Assembly (NCBI RefSeq): GCF_003054265.1
Contig: NZ_QBKT01000001.1
Location: forward strand, 434,001-498,000
DNA: 64,000 nt
Reading direction: 5' to 3'
Origin: Kordia periserrulae
GTDB taxonomy: Bacteria > Bacteroidota > Bacteroidia > Flavobacteriales > Flavobacteriaceae
Part shown: positions 53,168 to 63,822 of the stretch, in pieces
How the letters are laid out: the number at the start of each line of letters is the position of its first letter
Numbering within the stretch: position 1 is the first letter of the stretch
Notes under the pieces: generated by a model
What the model was told of the DNA's origin: nothing
The model's input: the letters and a program-made list of their open reading frames with translations, nothing else
Databases searched by the model: none
Made by a program: the position numbers and the translations under genes

Positions 53168-53175
53168 CAAATTTA
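53168..53175 (-). promoter_or_regulatory. -7 box for maeB
   Basis: The minus strand reads TAAATTTG (perfect TAnnTTTG) 43 bp before the maeB ATG. A T-rich stretch at the -33 distance is the only upstream element. Confidence 0.45.
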
Positions 53176-53238
53176 TGAGTATGCAAGTAAAGGAAAAAAT
53201 TTAATAGCTTTTCTTTGGCATTATTTAACGTCCTTAAG

Positions 53239-54180
53239 CTATTCTAGTCCTTTTTCCGTTTTTAAAAATTTAATATTTCGCACCAAACCTGTATATTTTG
53301 TTCGTTTTACTGCCGATTTTTTAAAGATTTCGCTAAAGACTTCTTGCGTAATTTCTTCCCACTCTTTTTTGCTCATCGAAAGCAATTCTGGATGCGGATT
53401 GAACAATGGTTCGTTGTGCGGTTTTGAGAAACGATTCCACGGACATACATCTTGACATACATCGCAGCCAAACATCCAATTGTCAAACTGCCCTTGTACG
53501 TGTGTTGGAATTTCGTTTTTAAGTTCGATGGTAAAATAGGAGATACATTTGCTTCCGTCAACTACATAGGGTTCAACTATGGCTTGTGTTGGACACGCAT
53601 CAATACAAGCGGTACAACTTCCGCAATGGTCAGTAACTGGCGCATCGTATTCCAATTCCAAATCGATGATGAGTTCTGCAATAAAATAGAACGAACCTAC
53701 TTTTTGCGTGAGTAAGTTGCTGTGTTTTCCAATCCAGCCCAAACCGCTTTTTGCCGCCCACGCTTTGTCAAGTACTGGTGCAGAATCCACAAAAGCGCGT
53801 CCTGAGACTTCTCCAATTTCTTCTTGAATGAAGTGTAATAGTTGTTTGAGTTTGTCTTTGATGACGAAATGATAGTCCATTCCGTAAGCATATTTGGAAA
53901 TTTTGGGCGCTTCCGAATCTTTTTGTGTTTCCGATGGATAGTAATTTAACAATAATGACACTACCGATTTGGAACCTTCTACCAATTTTGTCGGATCAAG
54001 TCGTTTGTCGAAATGATTTTCCATGTACTGCATTTCGCCATGCATGTTTTGGTTGAGCCACGCTTCTAATCGCGGTGCTTCTTCTTCTAAAAATGCTGCT
54101 TTTGAGATTCCACACGATAAAAAACCCAAGCGTTTGGCTTCGGCTTTGATAAGATTTGTATGTTTTTCTTTCGAATTCAA
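53239..54180 (-). CDS. queG: Epoxyqueuosine reductase QueG
   Basis: 313 residues, the shorter QueG form without the C-terminal HEAT repeats of the E. coli enzyme. It reduces epoxyqueuosine to queuosine in tRNA using cobalamin and two 4Fe-4S clusters. The cluster motifs are [16 protein letters not shown] and [13 protein letters not shown]. The cobalamin-domain part has [20 protein letters not shown]. Its ATG overlaps the stop of the cytochrome P450 gene by 4 bp (ATGA), an unexpected pairing. Confidence 0.96.
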   Translation of the reverse strand: MNSKEKHTNLIKAEAKRLGFLSCGISKAAFLEEEAPRLEAWLNQNMHGEMQYMENHFDKRLDPTKLVEGSKSVVSLLLNYYPSETQKDSEAPKISKYAYGMDYHFVIKDKLKQLLHFIQEEIGEVSGRAFVDSAPVLDKAWAAKSGLGWIGKHSNLLTQKVGSFYFIAELIIDLELEYDAPVTDHCGSCTACIDACPTQAIVEPYVVDGSKCISYFTIELKNEIPTHVQGQFDNWMFGCDVCQDVCPWNRFSKPHNEPLFNPHPELLSMSKKEWEEITQEVFSEIFKKSAVKRTKYTGLVRNIKFLKTEKGLE

Positions 54181-55511
54181 GCAGTTCGTTTTGAGAACGT
54201 TAGTTTTACATTTATAGGTTTTAGGGTGATTAGCGGCGAAATTTCTATGTGTTGTTGATTCGTTTTGATGTTGTACTTTTTCAACATTTGATAGACAGAC
54301 AACATCATTTCATACATCGCAAAGTTATTTCCAATACACATGCGCGGTCCTGCACCGAACGGAAAGTAATAATTGGTGATTTCTTTTCGATTTTCATCAG
54401 AAAAACGTTCTGGAATAAAATCGTTTGGATGTTTCCAGTAGGCTGAATTTCGGTGTAATTCGTAGAAAGAAATTCCAATCATCGTTCCTTTTTCTACCGT
54501 GTAATCGCCAAACGAATCGCCTTCAATTGCTACTCTATCCGTAATCCACGCTGGCGGATATAAACGCATCGACTCTTCTACGCAGTTTTTTACGTAGCTG
54601 AGTTTGCCAATTTTTTCCATGGGCGATAGTGTTTCGTCAATCGCGTCAATTTCAGCTAAAACTTTTTGATAGACTTCTGGATTTTTAGCGATGAGTTGAA
54701 ACGTGAATGTGAGTGCGTTTGCGGTAGTTTCATGTCCCGCCACAAAAAAGATGAGAATTTCGTCAATGAGTTGTTCGTTTGTCATGGAAGTGCCATCGTC
54801 TTCGTATTTTGCTTTGAGCAACATATCGAGCAAATCGTCGTGTTCTTTGTCAGAATTTCTACGCTCTTCGATGACTTTATTGATGATTTCTCGGCTTTCT
54901 TTGACGAGTACTAAATGTTTTTTGACCAATCCGCTAACGTTGTACCACCATTGTTTGTGCGGTTGACGGATTTCTCGAATGATAAAACCTTGCAGCGTTT
55001 CGATGATTTTTTGCAAACGATGCATCGTGTTTTCGTCCGAAGAATAGTTGAACAACGATTTTGCCACAACATGAAACGCCAGTTCATTCATGATGGGATA
55101 CGTGTCAATATTTGTATTTTCTGGAAGATTTGACAACTGCTTTTCAATCGTTTTATCCATGATGGCGACCAATCTTTGCAGCTTTTCCTTGTGAAATGCA
55201 GGTTGAATCAGTCGTCGTTGTTTTAGCCAATACTCACCACTTGAAGTCAACAATCCTTTGCCAACGTATTTGGATAAGAACTTGGTCTGGATTTTTGATT
55301 TGTTATAGTTCCGATGATTTTTTCGCAGCAAATGCTTTATGATTTCTGCATCGCGCGTTAGCATGATTTTTTTAGAAAACGGCGGCGAAATCGCAAACGA
55401 ATCACCATGCTTTTCAAAATTTTCTTTGTGAAACGGAATCGGATTTCGCGTAATCGACGACGATTTTAAGAAGATTTTGTAGAATGGGATTGTTTTTGGG
55501 TAGCGGTACAT
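54177..55511 (-). CDS. Cytochrome P450
   Basis: 444 residues. The heme-binding motif is [20 protein letters not shown] with the Cys thiolate ligand. The I-helix oxygen-binding motif is [14 protein letters not shown], the ExxR helix is [10 protein letters not shown], and the PERF-like segment is [12 protein letters not shown]. It has no N-terminal membrane anchor and no fused reductase, so it needs separate redox partners. The substrate is unknown; similar P450s act on fatty acids. It overlaps queG by 4 bp. The region between it and ruvB (55512-55746) is AT-rich and gene-free. Confidence 0.94.
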   Translation of the reverse strand: MYRYPKTIPFYKIFLKSSSITRNPIPFHKENFEKHGDSFAISPPFSKKIMLTRDAEIIKHLLRKNHRNYNKSKIQTKFLSKYVGKGLLTSSGEYWLKQRRLIQPAFHKEKLQRLVAIMDKTIEKQLSNLPENTNIDTYPIMNELAFHVVAKSLFNYSSDENTMHRLQKIIETLQGFIIREIRQPHKQWWYNVSGLVKKHLVLVKESREIINKVIEERRNSDKEHDDLLDMLLKAKYEDDGTSMTNEQLIDEILIFFVAGHETTANALTFTFQLIAKNPEVYQKVLAEIDAIDETLSPMEKIGKLSYVKNCVEESMRLYPPAWITDRVAIEGDSFGDYTVEKGTMIGISFYELHRNSAYWKHPNDFIPERFSDENRKEITNYYFPFGAGPRMCIGNNFAMYEMMLSVYQMLKKYNIKTNQQHIEISPLITLKPINVKLTFSKRTA

Positions 55512-55746
55512 TTTTTTGGTGTTAGGTGTTGGGTTTTTGTTGATTTGTTAATTCGTCAATTTGTTGTTTTTTATTTACTACTTGACTCTTGGTTAGCTGT
55601 TAATTTACTTCTTTCAATTTTGCATCAAAACTTCAACTAATAACCTTATAAACATCTATACTTCGTAGTTGATTCGTCTTTTAGTCTTTTCTTAGAACTA
55701 ATATGACTTTTACATTTAAAATTCAACATTTAGCACATAACATTTC

Positions 55747-56769
55747 CTAGAAAAGTCCTCCTTGAATGCCGCCTTTGACTCTTCCTAGATGTTTGTAGGC
55801 GAGTTCGGTGACTTCTCTTCCTCTTGGTGTTCGAATGATGAATCCTTGTTGTATGAGAAACGGTTCGTACACTTCTTCGATGGTTTCGCCACTTTCAGAA
55901 ACAGCTGTAGCCAGCGTTGTGATTCCGACTGGTCCGCCTTTGAATTTGTCGATGATGGTTGAAAGAATTCTGTTGTCCATTTCGTCTAGACCATACGCAT
56001 CTACGTTTAATGCTTTTAGACTAAAACGTGCTATTTCTATATCAATGGTACCATTTCCTTTGATTTGTGCAAAATCGCGTACTCTACGCAACAATGCGTT
56101 TGCAATACGCGGCGTTCCACGACTTCTTCCTGCAATTTCAATCGCTGCTTCCATACTGATAGGCACATTGAGTATTTGTGCACTTCGCTGAACGATGGTA
56201 GAGAGTAATTCTGTGGAATAGTATTGCAATCGGCTTGCAATTCCGAAACGTGCACGCATGGGCGCGGTAAGCAATCCTGAACGCGTAGTCGCTCCTACTA
56301 AGGTAAAAGGATTCAAGTTGATTTGAACGGTTCTTGCATTCGGTCCCGATTCAATCATGATGTCAATTTTGTAATCTTCCATCGCCGAATAGAGGTATTC
56401 TTCCACAATGGGACTTAGTCGATGTATTTCATCAATAAATAAGACATCGCGTTCATCGAGATTTGTTAGCAATCCTGCTAAATCACCAGGTTTGTCTAAT
56501 ACAGGTCCCGAAGTCACTTTGATACTTACGCCAAGTTCGTTTGCTAAAATGTGTGCTAGCGTTGTTTTTCCCAATCCTGGAGGCCCATGAAATAAGGTAT
56601 GGTCTAGCGCTTCATCACGTAGATTTGCCGCTTGGACAAAAACTTCCAAGTTTTCTAATACTTGATCTTGTCCTGTAAAGTCTTCAAAAGACAGCGGACG
56701 CAATGCTTTTTCTACGTCTAATTCCTCAGACGAATAGTTCTGATTTGTTGGGTCTAAATTGTCGTTCAT
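55747..56769 (-). CDS. ruvB: Holliday junction DNA helicase RuvB
   Basis: 340 residues from ATG 56769. RuvB is the AAA+ motor that pulls DNA through the RuvA-bound junction. It has Walker [16 protein letters not shown], Walker [11 protein letters not shown], sensor [18 protein letters not shown], and the winged-helix end [21 protein letters not shown] terminator hairpin of the cox operon lies 21 bp upstream of its ATG, so the ruvB promoter must lie close to or inside that short gap; no clear -7 box was found. Confidence 0.97.
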   Translation of the reverse strand: MNDNLDPTNQNYSSEELDVEKALRPLSFEDFTGQDQVLENLEVFVQAANLRDEALDHTLFHGPPGLGKTTLAHILANELGVSIKVTSGPVLDKPGDLAGLLTNLDERDVLFIDEIHRLSPIVEEYLYSAMEDYKIDIMIESGPNARTVQINLNPFTLVGATTRSGLLTAPMRARFGIASRLQYYSTELLSTIVQRSAQILNVPISMEAAIEIAGRSRGTPRIANALLRRVRDFAQIKGNGTIDIEIARFSLKALNVDAYGLDEMDNRILSTIIDKFKGGPVGITTLATAVSESGETIEEVYEPFLIQQGFIIRTPRGREVTELAYKHLGRVKGGIQGGLF

Positions 56770-56789
56770 TAGAAACAAAGATATAAAAG

Positions 56790-56820
56790 AAAAGCCTTTC
56801 TGTGGAGAAAGGCTTTTTAT
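56790..56820. terminator. Terminator between cox operon and ruvB
   Basis: A perfect 11-bp stem (56790-56800 with 56807-56817, AAAAGCCTTTC) has a 6-nt loop. It ends the minus-strand transcript of the alternative complex III-cox genes. Confidence 0.85.
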
Positions 56821-56915
56821 TATTTGTATTCTCGTTTGAGAACGCTTTTTATTTTTTGAAATTTTTACTCTTGTTACATCTGTTGTTTCAAGAGATTGCC
56901 ACTTTCGTGGAGATG

Positions 56916-58712
56916 TTAGTGATGCAATTCTTCTTCACCCTCTTTCATTGGAACTGTTTGCGGCACAAAATCCTCATCGTGTCCAGGTTTGCTATAGTCA
57001 TACGCCCAACGGTGTACGTGTGGAATTTCTCCTGGCCAGTTTCCGTGAATATGCTCTACTGGAGTTGTCCACTCAAGAGTATTAGATCTCCATGGGTTTT
57101 GCGGTGCTTTTTTACCATAAAAAATACTGCTAAAGAAGTTGTACAAGAATACCAATTGGAATGCTCCTCCAATGATGGCAAACATTGTAATTACCACATT
57201 CACATCTGCAACATCATCGAATAATGGGAATTCAGAGTTTGTATAATAACGTCTTGGCAATCCTGCCATTCCGATAAAGTGCATTGGGAAGAAAACTCCG
57301 TACGCACAGACAGCAGTTACCCAGAAGTGTATGTATCCAAGATTTTTATTCATCATGCGCCCAAATAATTTTGGGAACCAATGATATATTCCTGCAAACA
57401 TTCCATAGAGTGCAGAGATACCCATTACTAAGTGGAAGTGTGCTACTACAAAATAAGTATCGTGCACGTTAATATCTAAGGTACTATCTCCTAAAATAAT
57501 TCCTGTCAATCCACCTGTAATGAACGTCGATACCAATCCGATAGAGAATAGCATTGCAGGGTTCATCTGTAGGTTTCCTTTCCAGAGTGTGGTGATATAG
57601 TTGAATGCTTTAACGGCAGAAGGAATTGCAATGAGTAGGGTTGTAAATGTAAATACAGAACCTAAGAATGGATTCATTCCTGAGATAAACATGTGGTGCC
57701 CCCATACAATTGTTGATAAGAACGCGATTGCCAAAATTGAGGCAACCATGGCTCGATATCCAAAAATAGGTTTTCGAGAGTTCGTAGCAATAATTTCTGA
57801 AGTTATACCCAATGCTGGTAATAGTACAATATATACTTCAGGGTGTCCTAAGAACCAGAATAAGTGTTCAAATAATACTGGCGAACCTCCTTGATAGTGT
57901 AATGCTTCTCCTTGTATAAATATGTCTGATAGGTAGAACGATGTTCCAAAGCTTCTATCAAAGATTAATAATAATGCTGCAGAAAGTAATACTGGGAACG
58001 AAACCACACCAATAATCGCTGTTACAAAGAATGCCCAAATTGTTAATGGCAATCTTGTCATAGACATTCCTTTTGTTCTAAGGTTAATTACCGTAACGAT
58101 ATAGTTTAGCGAACCTAGTAATGATGATGCAATGAATATTGCCATCGATACCAACCATAATGTCATTCCTAATCCAGAACCTGGAATTGCTTCAGGCAAG
58201 GCACTTAACGGAGGATAGACTGTCCAACCTGCTGATGCCGCACCACCTTCTACAAATAAAGATAATACCATGATTACACTTGAGATAAAGAATAACCAAT
58301 AGGATACCATGTTTAAGAATCCTGAAGCCATATCACGTGCTCCAATTTGCAATGGAATTAACAAGTTACTGAACGTACCACTTAAACCAGCAGTTAATAC
58401 AAAGAATACCATAATGGTCCCATGAATCGTTACTAAGGCTAAGTATTTATCTGCACTCATTACGCCATCAGGTGCCCAGTTTCCTAAGAATATTTCAAAG
58501 ATTGCGAATGATTCTTTTGGCCATGCAATTTGCATACGGAAAAATATAGACATCATAATCCCGATAACTCCCATAATAGTACCTGTAATTAAGTACTGCT
58601 TGGCAATCATTTTGTGATCCTGACTAAATATATATTTAGTAATGAATGTCTCTTTATGATGATGTCCGTGATCGTGTCCGTGATCTCCTGCGTGTGCTGC
58701 TGTTGCTGACAT
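56916..58712 (-). CDS. Cytochrome c oxidase subunit I
   Basis: 598 residues, twelve or more membrane helices, and the full set of heme-copper marks: IHGTIMVFF (heme a ligand region), the CuB His-Tyr pair in [16 protein letters not shown], a following HHMF, and [15 protein letters not shown] with the heme ligands. It reduces O2 to water and pumps protons as the catalytic core of the aa3-type oxidase. The N-terminus is very His-rich ([13 protein letters not shown], about residues 7-19). It follows coxB (34 bp) at the end of the alternative complex III operon. Confidence 0.96.
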   Translation of the reverse strand: MSATAAHAGDHGHDHGHHHKETFITKYIFSQDHKMIAKQYLITGTIMGVIGIMMSIFFRMQIAWPKESFAIFEIFLGNWAPDGVMSADKYLALVTIHGTIMVFFVLTAGLSGTFSNLLIPLQIGARDMASGFLNMVSYWLFFISSVIMVLSLFVEGGAASAGWTVYPPLSALPEAIPGSGLGMTLWLVSMAIFIASSLLGSLNYIVTVINLRTKGMSMTRLPLTIWAFFVTAIIGVVSFPVLLSAALLLIFDRSFGTSFYLSDIFIQGEALHYQGGSPVLFEHLFWFLGHPEVYIVLLPALGITSEIIATNSRKPIFGYRAMVASILAIAFLSTIVWGHHMFISGMNPFLGSVFTFTTLLIAIPSAVKAFNYITTLWKGNLQMNPAMLFSIGLVSTFITGGLTGIILGDSTLDINVHDTYFVVAHFHLVMGISALYGMFAGIYHWFPKLFGRMMNKNLGYIHFWVTAVCAYGVFFPMHFIGMAGLPRRYYTNSEFPLFDDVADVNVVITMFAIIGGAFQLVFLYNFFSSIFYGKKAPQNPWRSNTLEWTTPVEHIHGNWPGEIPHVHRWAYDYSKPGHDEDFVPQTVPMKEGEEELHH

Positions 58713-58746
58713 ATCTATATGTTATATCTTTAGTTTATTTTTATTA

Positions 58747-59811
58747 TTACTTTTTTCCGAAAGTTTCTTGCTCCGCCATCCACTTATCGAAATCTTCTTG
58801 ACTTTCAACAATTACGTTGATTTGCATGTTGTAGTGCGATTCACCACAGATTTTATTACACAGTAAAAGAAAGTTAAACTCGTAAGGCTCTAATGGCTCT
58901 TCTCCTTTGGCAACTAAGGTTTCACTTTTTGCTGCTCTTAGTGCATTGATTCGACTTACTTTTTTCTGAATTTTTGATGTTTGACGCATTTCATCTGTTG
59001 TCATAGTAGGCGTCATTGCAAATTCTGTAATCATCCCTGGAACACAGTTCATCTGCATTCTAAAGTGTGGCATGTATGCAGAGTGCAATACATCTTGCGA
59101 ACGCATTTTGAATACCACTTTACGATTTACAGGTAAATGTAATTCTTGTACAATTACATCATCTTGTGCGTATTTGTCTTCTCTATCCAATCCGAGAATG
59201 TTTGGATTGTCTCCTAAGTCAATTAAACGAACGTTTGCTTTTCCAAGCACATTGTCTTCTCCAGCGTATCTAACTTTCCAGTTGAACTGTTGTGCGTATA
59301 ATTCTACCACAATTGGATCATCGTCCATATTTACGTCCATGATTTCGTTCCACGTGAATAATCCGTAAAGAATTAAACCTGCCAACGTAATTACTGGAAT
59401 GATGGTCCAAATGAACTCTAATTTATCGTTATCTGCGTAGTATAATGCTTTTCTTCCTTTTTTACCTCTGTACTTATACGCAAAGTAGTGAAGTAACGCT
59501 TGTGTTACTGTTTGCACAAAGAAGATTAATACCATAGATATAATCATCAATGTATCTACACTCGATCCGTGTTCTGAAGCTGCATTTCCAATCAATGGCA
59601 AATCTCCCCATTTCCAGAAAGAAATGATTGTTATGATGTATATGAACATCAAGAACCCCATCATTAGGTATCCATTGATATTGTTATCCTTGTCATTCGC
59701 TATTTGCGTATTATCGGCTTTTGCTTGCGATAAGTCAAATATCTTCGTCAACTGCCAAATTGCGATTGCAATGAGGATAAGTACTATAAACGTTAGTAAA
59801 CCAGTAGTCAT
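58747..59811 (-). CDS. Cytochrome c oxidase subunit II with CuA site
   Basis: 354 residues. It has an N-terminal helix, then two more hydrophobic segments (YLMMGFLMFIYIITIISFW, TLMIISMVLIFFVQTVTQAL), then the cupredoxin CuA domain. Ligands are visible as the first His in VLHSAYMPHFRMQMN and CNKICGESHYNM, which supplies both Cys, a His and the Met. Between them lies an unusual charged stretch of about 40 residues (KIQKKVSRINALRAAKSETL). It takes electrons from the cytochrome c-like donor. It follows actF (26 bp) and precedes coxA (34 bp). Confidence 0.95.
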   Translation of the reverse strand: MTTGLLTFIVLILIAIAIWQLTKIFDLSQAKADNTQIANDKDNNINGYLMMGFLMFIYIITIISFWKWGDLPLIGNAASEHGSSVDTLMIISMVLIFFVQTVTQALLHYFAYKYRGKKGRKALYYADNDKLEFIWTIIPVITLAGLILYGLFTWNEIMDVNMDDDPIVVELYAQQFNWKVRYAGEDNVLGKANVRLIDLGDNPNILGLDREDKYAQDDVIVQELHLPVNRKVVFKMRSQDVLHSAYMPHFRMQMNCVPGMITEFAMTPTMTTDEMRQTSKIQKKVSRINALRAAKSETLVAKGEEPLEPYEFNFLLLCNKICGESHYNMQINVIVESQEDFDKWMAEQETFGKK

Positions 59812-59837
59812 CTTATTTTATACTGTTTTGAAATTAA

Positions 59838-61265
59838 TTAATAATGAAAGTGTTTACTTTCTTCAATAAACGGATTTCGTTTCGCCATTAATGGTGCCTT
59901 CGTAAGTGTGGTAAACACTACAAAGATGAATAATCCTAAGAATAATAGTATTGCGCCTACTTCAGCCAATCCTAGCGACCATTGCGCTCCAACTGTTGCT
60001 GGCATTACCATGTTGAACACATCAAGATAGTGACCGAATAGAATTACAATTCCTGCAATTACAATAATCCAGTTTAATCTCTTGAAATCACTATTCATTA
60101 AGATTAGTAATGGGAATATTAGGTTTAAGCCTAACATTCCAAAGAATGGTAAGGTATAATCGTCAATTCGTGTGATGAAGTAGGTAACTTCTTCTGGAAT
60201 GTTTGAATACCAGATTAACATGAATTGAGAGAACCATAAATATGTCCAGAAAATACTGATACCAAACATAAATTTTGCTAAATCGTGTAAATGGCTATCA
60301 TTTACATATTCTAGATATCCTCTTGATTTAAGATATATGGTGATTAATGCGATTACGGTGATTCCAGACACAAACATACTTGCGAATACATACCATCCAA
60401 ATAGTGTACTGAACCAGTGGTGATCAAAAGACATAATCCAATCCCAAGACATCATAGATTCTGAGATTAAGAATAGTACTAAGAATACTGCAGCCAATCG
60501 GAAGTTTTTCTTAAAGTTGCTATTGTCGTTTGAGTTGTCTTGTTTTACAGAGAAACGTCTTGATAAAATGCTATATACAATCCAAATAGTACTGTAAATG
60601 ATGGCTCTTACAAGAAACGCTGTGGTGTTTAACCAACCGCTTTTTCCGTCAGTAAGTTTGTCATATTTTAACTCATTAGTTTTATCAATTAAATCAGGAT
60701 CCATCCAGTGGAATAAGTGATTTAAGTGCAAACTTGGAAAACTCAATACTATCAATGCAATGATGATAATTGTTCCAGGAATGATGTAGGCACCAATTCC
60801 TTCCATCACTCTAAATAGTAATGGTGACCAACCTGCTTGTGCGGCACGTTGAATAGCATAAAATGCTAATACGCCTAGTGCAATCATCATAAAGAAGAAT
60901 GCTGCTACGTATACTGCTGCCCAAGGCTTGTTTTGTAATTGATCTAAATGATGCTTATCGATGTCAGCTTGACTTTTATGATGTCCGCCATCTGTTGCAT
61001 GGTGTGCTGTTTCACTATGTGCATTGTCATGAGATTCACCTCCATGAGTTTCTGCTTTGTGGTCACTGTGATTTGCTGTTTTATCTGCATCATGCGTTTC
61101 AGTTCCGTGAGAAGCACCATGCCCATGTGCATCATGAGCGGCATGCATTGCTTTCATTTCTTCAACCGTACCAGGCGTATTCATGAAGCTCAAAGCAACC
61201 ATGATGGCTCCAACTACAAAGGAAGCTATTGCAAAAAGTCTTAATCTATTTGAAAACGTATACAT
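59838..61265 (-). CDS. actF: Alternative complex III subunit ActF (NrfD-like quinol subunit)
   Basis: 475 residues with about ten membrane helices, for example VAAFFFMMIALGVLAFYAIQ and YIIPGTIIIIALIVLSFPSL, and the late SLGLAEVGAILLFLGLFIFV. It matches the second NrfD-like membrane subunit of alternative complex III, called quinol:cytochrome c oxidoreductase in Bacteroidetes. After the first helix, residues about 40-110 form a His-rich insert with more than 20 His (HDAHGHGASHGTETHDADK, then more). The insert probably binds metal or is simply polar filler. The gene follows actE and precedes coxB. Confidence 0.9.
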   Translation of the reverse strand: MYTFSNRLRLFAIASFVVGAIMVALSFMNTPGTVEEMKAMHAAHDAHGHGASHGTETHDADKTANHSDHKAETHGGESHDNAHSETAHHATDGGHHKSQADIDKHHLDQLQNKPWAAVYVAAFFFMMIALGVLAFYAIQRAAQAGWSPLLFRVMEGIGAYIIPGTIIIIALIVLSFPSLHLNHLFHWMDPDLIDKTNELKYDKLTDGKSGWLNTTAFLVRAIIYSTIWIVYSILSRRFSVKQDNSNDNSNFKKNFRLAAVFLVLFLISESMMSWDWIMSFDHHWFSTLFGWYVFASMFVSGITVIALITIYLKSRGYLEYVNDSHLHDLAKFMFGISIFWTYLWFSQFMLIWYSNIPEEVTYFITRIDDYTLPFFGMLGLNLIFPLLILMNSDFKRLNWIIVIAGIVILFGHYLDVFNMVMPATVGAQWSLGLAEVGAILLFLGLFIFVVFTTLTKAPLMAKRNPFIEESKHFHY

Positions 61266-61293
61266 TGTATATAATTCTATATCGTTATTGGTC

Positions 61294-61872
61294 TTATTTT
61301 TTCTCTAATTCTGCTTTCAACTGTAATACATGCTGCACTACTTGCCAGCGCTCTTCAGTATCTAATTGACTTGCGTGCGATCCCATGTTGTTTTTACCAT
61401 ACATTAATACATGATAAATACTACCTTCTGTGATAGCTCTTGCGGCATCGTCATATCTTGGAATTCCTAAGAATTTTTCACGCTTCACTAACGTTCCTTG
61501 TCCGTCACCTTTGTTTCCGTGACAAATAGCACAATAGATTCCGTAAAGCTCTTTTCCTTTTGCTAGGTTTTCTTCGGTAGTCGCTAATGGATTTTTCAAT
61601 TCCGCTTTTGCAGCTTCATATCCTTCATTGGTATCGTCATACTCATACGGCATCCAACCTCTTTTCACACTTCCTTCTGCAGGAATTTGCGCTTCCATAT
61701 TGTGTACTGCATATTCTCCGTAAGGCACACCGTCTACTTCTTGATATGCTTCATATCCTACAGATTCATACATGTTAGGAAAGTATTGATAGTTTGGCTG
61801 CGATTTATCAAAGCATGAAGACATCAGCAACGCTGCTCCAAAAACGACTCCTATTTTTATAAGGCTCTTCAT
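61294..61872 (-). CDS. actE: Alternative complex III subunit ActE (mono-heme cytochrome c)
   Basis: 192 residues with a lipoprotein signal (ALLMSSCFDK, Cys20). The cytochrome c domain has one heme-binding CAICHGNKGDG (CxxCH) and a likely axial Met in MYGKNNMGSHASQLDTEERW. The N-terminal part (about 20-90) resembles the ActE extension (YFPNMYESVGYEAYQEVDGV). ActE hands electrons from the complex towards the oxidase. Its ATG is 8 bp downstream of the actD stop. Confidence 0.93.
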   Translation of the reverse strand: MKSLIKIGVVFGAALLMSSCFDKSQPNYQYFPNMYESVGYEAYQEVDGVPYGEYAVHNMEAQIPAEGSVKRGWMPYEYDDTNEGYEAAKAELKNPLATTEENLAKGKELYGIYCAICHGNKGDGQGTLVKREKFLGIPRYDDAARAITEGSIYHVLMYGKNNMGSHASQLDTEERWQVVQHVLQLKAELEKK

Positions 61873-61880
61873 AATTCTTA

Positions 61881-62405
61881 TTAATGCTTTTCTGTAACTT
61901 TAATTTCTGTAGCACCTGTTTCTAACAACAATGCTTTTAATTCTTCTTCGTTTCCGTGAACTGATACTTCCATTAAAAAGTGATCATCTGTTGTTCTTGG
62001 ATCAGGATTTTCAGCTTCTTTAAACGGCCATAATTTACTACGCAGGTAAAATGTAATTACCATTAAATGCGCTGCAAAGAAAACGGTCATCTCAAACATA
62101 ATTGGCACGAATGCTGGCATGTTTTCTAGGAAACTAAAACTTGGTTTTCCACCTATGTTTTGTGGCCAATCAACAATCATGATATAATACATCATGGTAA
62201 CGGCAACTGACAGTCCAACACAACCATACATAAATGCTGTAATGGCCAATCGCGTAGGCGCTAATCCCATAGCTTTGTCTAGTCCGTGCACAGGAAATGG
62301 CGTGTACACTTCTTCGATATGATGATTTTCTTGACGCACTTTTTTCACTGCTGCCATTAGCACATCATCATCAATATACATTGCTTGTATTACTTTACTA
62401 CTCAT
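61881..62405 (-). CDS. actD: Alternative complex III subunit ActD (DUF3341)
   Basis: 174 residues with two membrane helices (LAITAFMYGCVGLSVAVTMM and FVPIMFEMTVFFAAHLMVIT). The DUF3341 marks are clear: YTPFPVHGLDKAMGLAPTRL, DWPQNIGGKPSFS, then NPDPRTTDDHFLMEVSV. ActD is a membrane subunit of alternative complex III with no cofactor. It overlaps the actC stop by 8 bp and precedes actE by 8 bp. Confidence 0.95.
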   Translation of the reverse strand: MSSKVIQAMYIDDDVLMAAVKKVRQENHHIEEVYTPFPVHGLDKAMGLAPTRLAITAFMYGCVGLSVAVTMMYYIMIVDWPQNIGGKPSFSFLENMPAFVPIMFEMTVFFAAHLMVITFYLRSKLWPFKEAENPDPRTTDDHFLMEVSVHGNEEELKALLLETGATEIKVTEKH

Positions 62406-63789
62406 GGTTACCGTCTCTTAGTTTTTTATATTTTTCTCCTGATGATTTTAAGATTGATTTTACTTCCGCCTGTGCAATTACAGGGAATGTTCTAGAGTAT
62501 AGTAAGAACAATACAAAGAAGAAACCAATTGTACCAATAAATATTCCTATGTCTACAAACGTTGGAGAGAACATCGTCCATGATGATGGAAGGTAATCTC
62601 TGTGTAATGAGGTTACGATAATTACGAAACGCTCAAACCACATTCCAATGTTTACGACAATAGAGATGATAAAAGAGAACATGATACTTGTTCTTAATTT
62701 TTTAGACCACATAAATTGTGGAGAGAACACATTACATGTCATCATTGCCCAATATGCCCACCAGTAAGGTCCGGTTGCTCTGTTTAAGAATGCATATTGT
62801 TCGTATTCTACTCCAGAATACCACGCGATGAATAACTCTGTAATATACGCACATCCTACGATAGAACCTGTAATCATGATTACGATGTTCATCAATTCGA
62901 TGTGTTGTAGTGTGATATAGTCTTCCATATTACACACCTTTCTCATGATGATTAATAAGGTGTTTACCATGGCAAATCCTGAGAAAATTGCTCCTGCAAC
63001 GAAATACGGAGGGAAAATTGTCGTGTGCCATCCTGGAATTACCGACGTTGCGAAGTCAAACGATACAATGGTGTGTACCGAAAGTACTAATGGTGTTGCT
63101 AATCCTGCTAATACCAATGATACTTCTTCAAAACGTTGCCAGTCTTTAGCACGTCCACTCCATCCAAAACTTACCAAACTGTATATTTTCTTTTGGAAAG
63201 GTTTTACCGCTCTATCACGAATCATAGCGAAATCTGGCAATAAGCCTGTCCACCAGAATACTAAGGATACCGATAGATACGTAGAAATCGCGAATACGTC
63301 CCAAAGTAATGGTGAGTTAAAGTTCACCCAAAGTGAACCAAACTGGTTTGGAATTGGCAATACCCAATATGCCAACCATGGACGTCCCATGTGAATGATT
63401 GGGAATAAACCTGCCTGTACTACTGAGAAAATGGTCATCGCTTCCGCAGAACGGTTAATTGCCATTCTCCATTTTTGACGGAATAGTAAGAGTACGGCAG
63501 AAATCAGCGTTCCTGCGTGACCGATACCAACCCACCAAACGAAGTTTGTAATATCCCAAGCCCAACCAACAGTTTTGTTAAGACCCCAAACTCCAATTCC
63601 AGTAGATATTGTATATATAATACATCCAATTCCCCAAAGGAATGCTACCAAAGCAATTGAGAATACTATCCACCATTGCTTATTTGCTTTTCCTTCTACT
63701 GGAGCTACGATATCAAGAGTTACATCGTGATATGATTTGTCTCCAGTTACTAAGGGTTTTCTTATAGGTGCTTCGTAATGCGACGCCAT
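62398..63789 (-). CDS. actC: Alternative complex III subunit ActC (NrfD/PsrC-like)
   Basis: 463 residues, an NrfD-type protein with about ten membrane helices (WWIVFSIALVAFLWGIGCII, ITNFVWWVGIGHAGTLISAV, VFAISTYLSVSLVFWWTG). Conserved pieces include GRPWLAYWVLPIPNQ and FDFATSVIPGWHTTIFPPYF. It binds quinol and anchors the complex next to ActB, whose coding region ends 33 bp upstream. It overlaps actD by 8 bp. Confidence 0.95.
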   Translation of the reverse strand: MASHYEAPIRKPLVTGDKSYHDVTLDIVAPVEGKANKQWWIVFSIALVAFLWGIGCIIYTISTGIGVWGLNKTVGWAWDITNFVWWVGIGHAGTLISAVLLLFRQKWRMAINRSAEAMTIFSVVQAGLFPIIHMGRPWLAYWVLPIPNQFGSLWVNFNSPLLWDVFAISTYLSVSLVFWWTGLLPDFAMIRDRAVKPFQKKIYSLVSFGWSGRAKDWQRFEEVSLVLAGLATPLVLSVHTIVSFDFATSVIPGWHTTIFPPYFVAGAIFSGFAMVNTLLIIMRKVCNMEDYITLQHIELMNIVIMITGSIVGCAYITELFIAWYSGVEYEQYAFLNRATGPYWWAYWAMMTCNVFSPQFMWSKKLRTSIMFSFIISIVVNIGMWFERFVIIVTSLHRDYLPSSWTMFSPTFVDIGIFIGTIGFFFVLFLLYSRTFPVIAQAEVKSILKSSGEKYKKLRDGNHE

Positions 63790-63822
63790 AATCAGTTTAT
63801 AATTGTTTCTTATTAATTATTT

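Noticed and set aside
55512-55746. AT-rich gap between P450 and ruvB as a small gene or RNA
   Set aside because: No frame with a start signal, no hairpin with a T run and no -7 box stood out. Its GGTGTTGGGTTTTT stretch resembles the simple repeats near 10240 only in composition.
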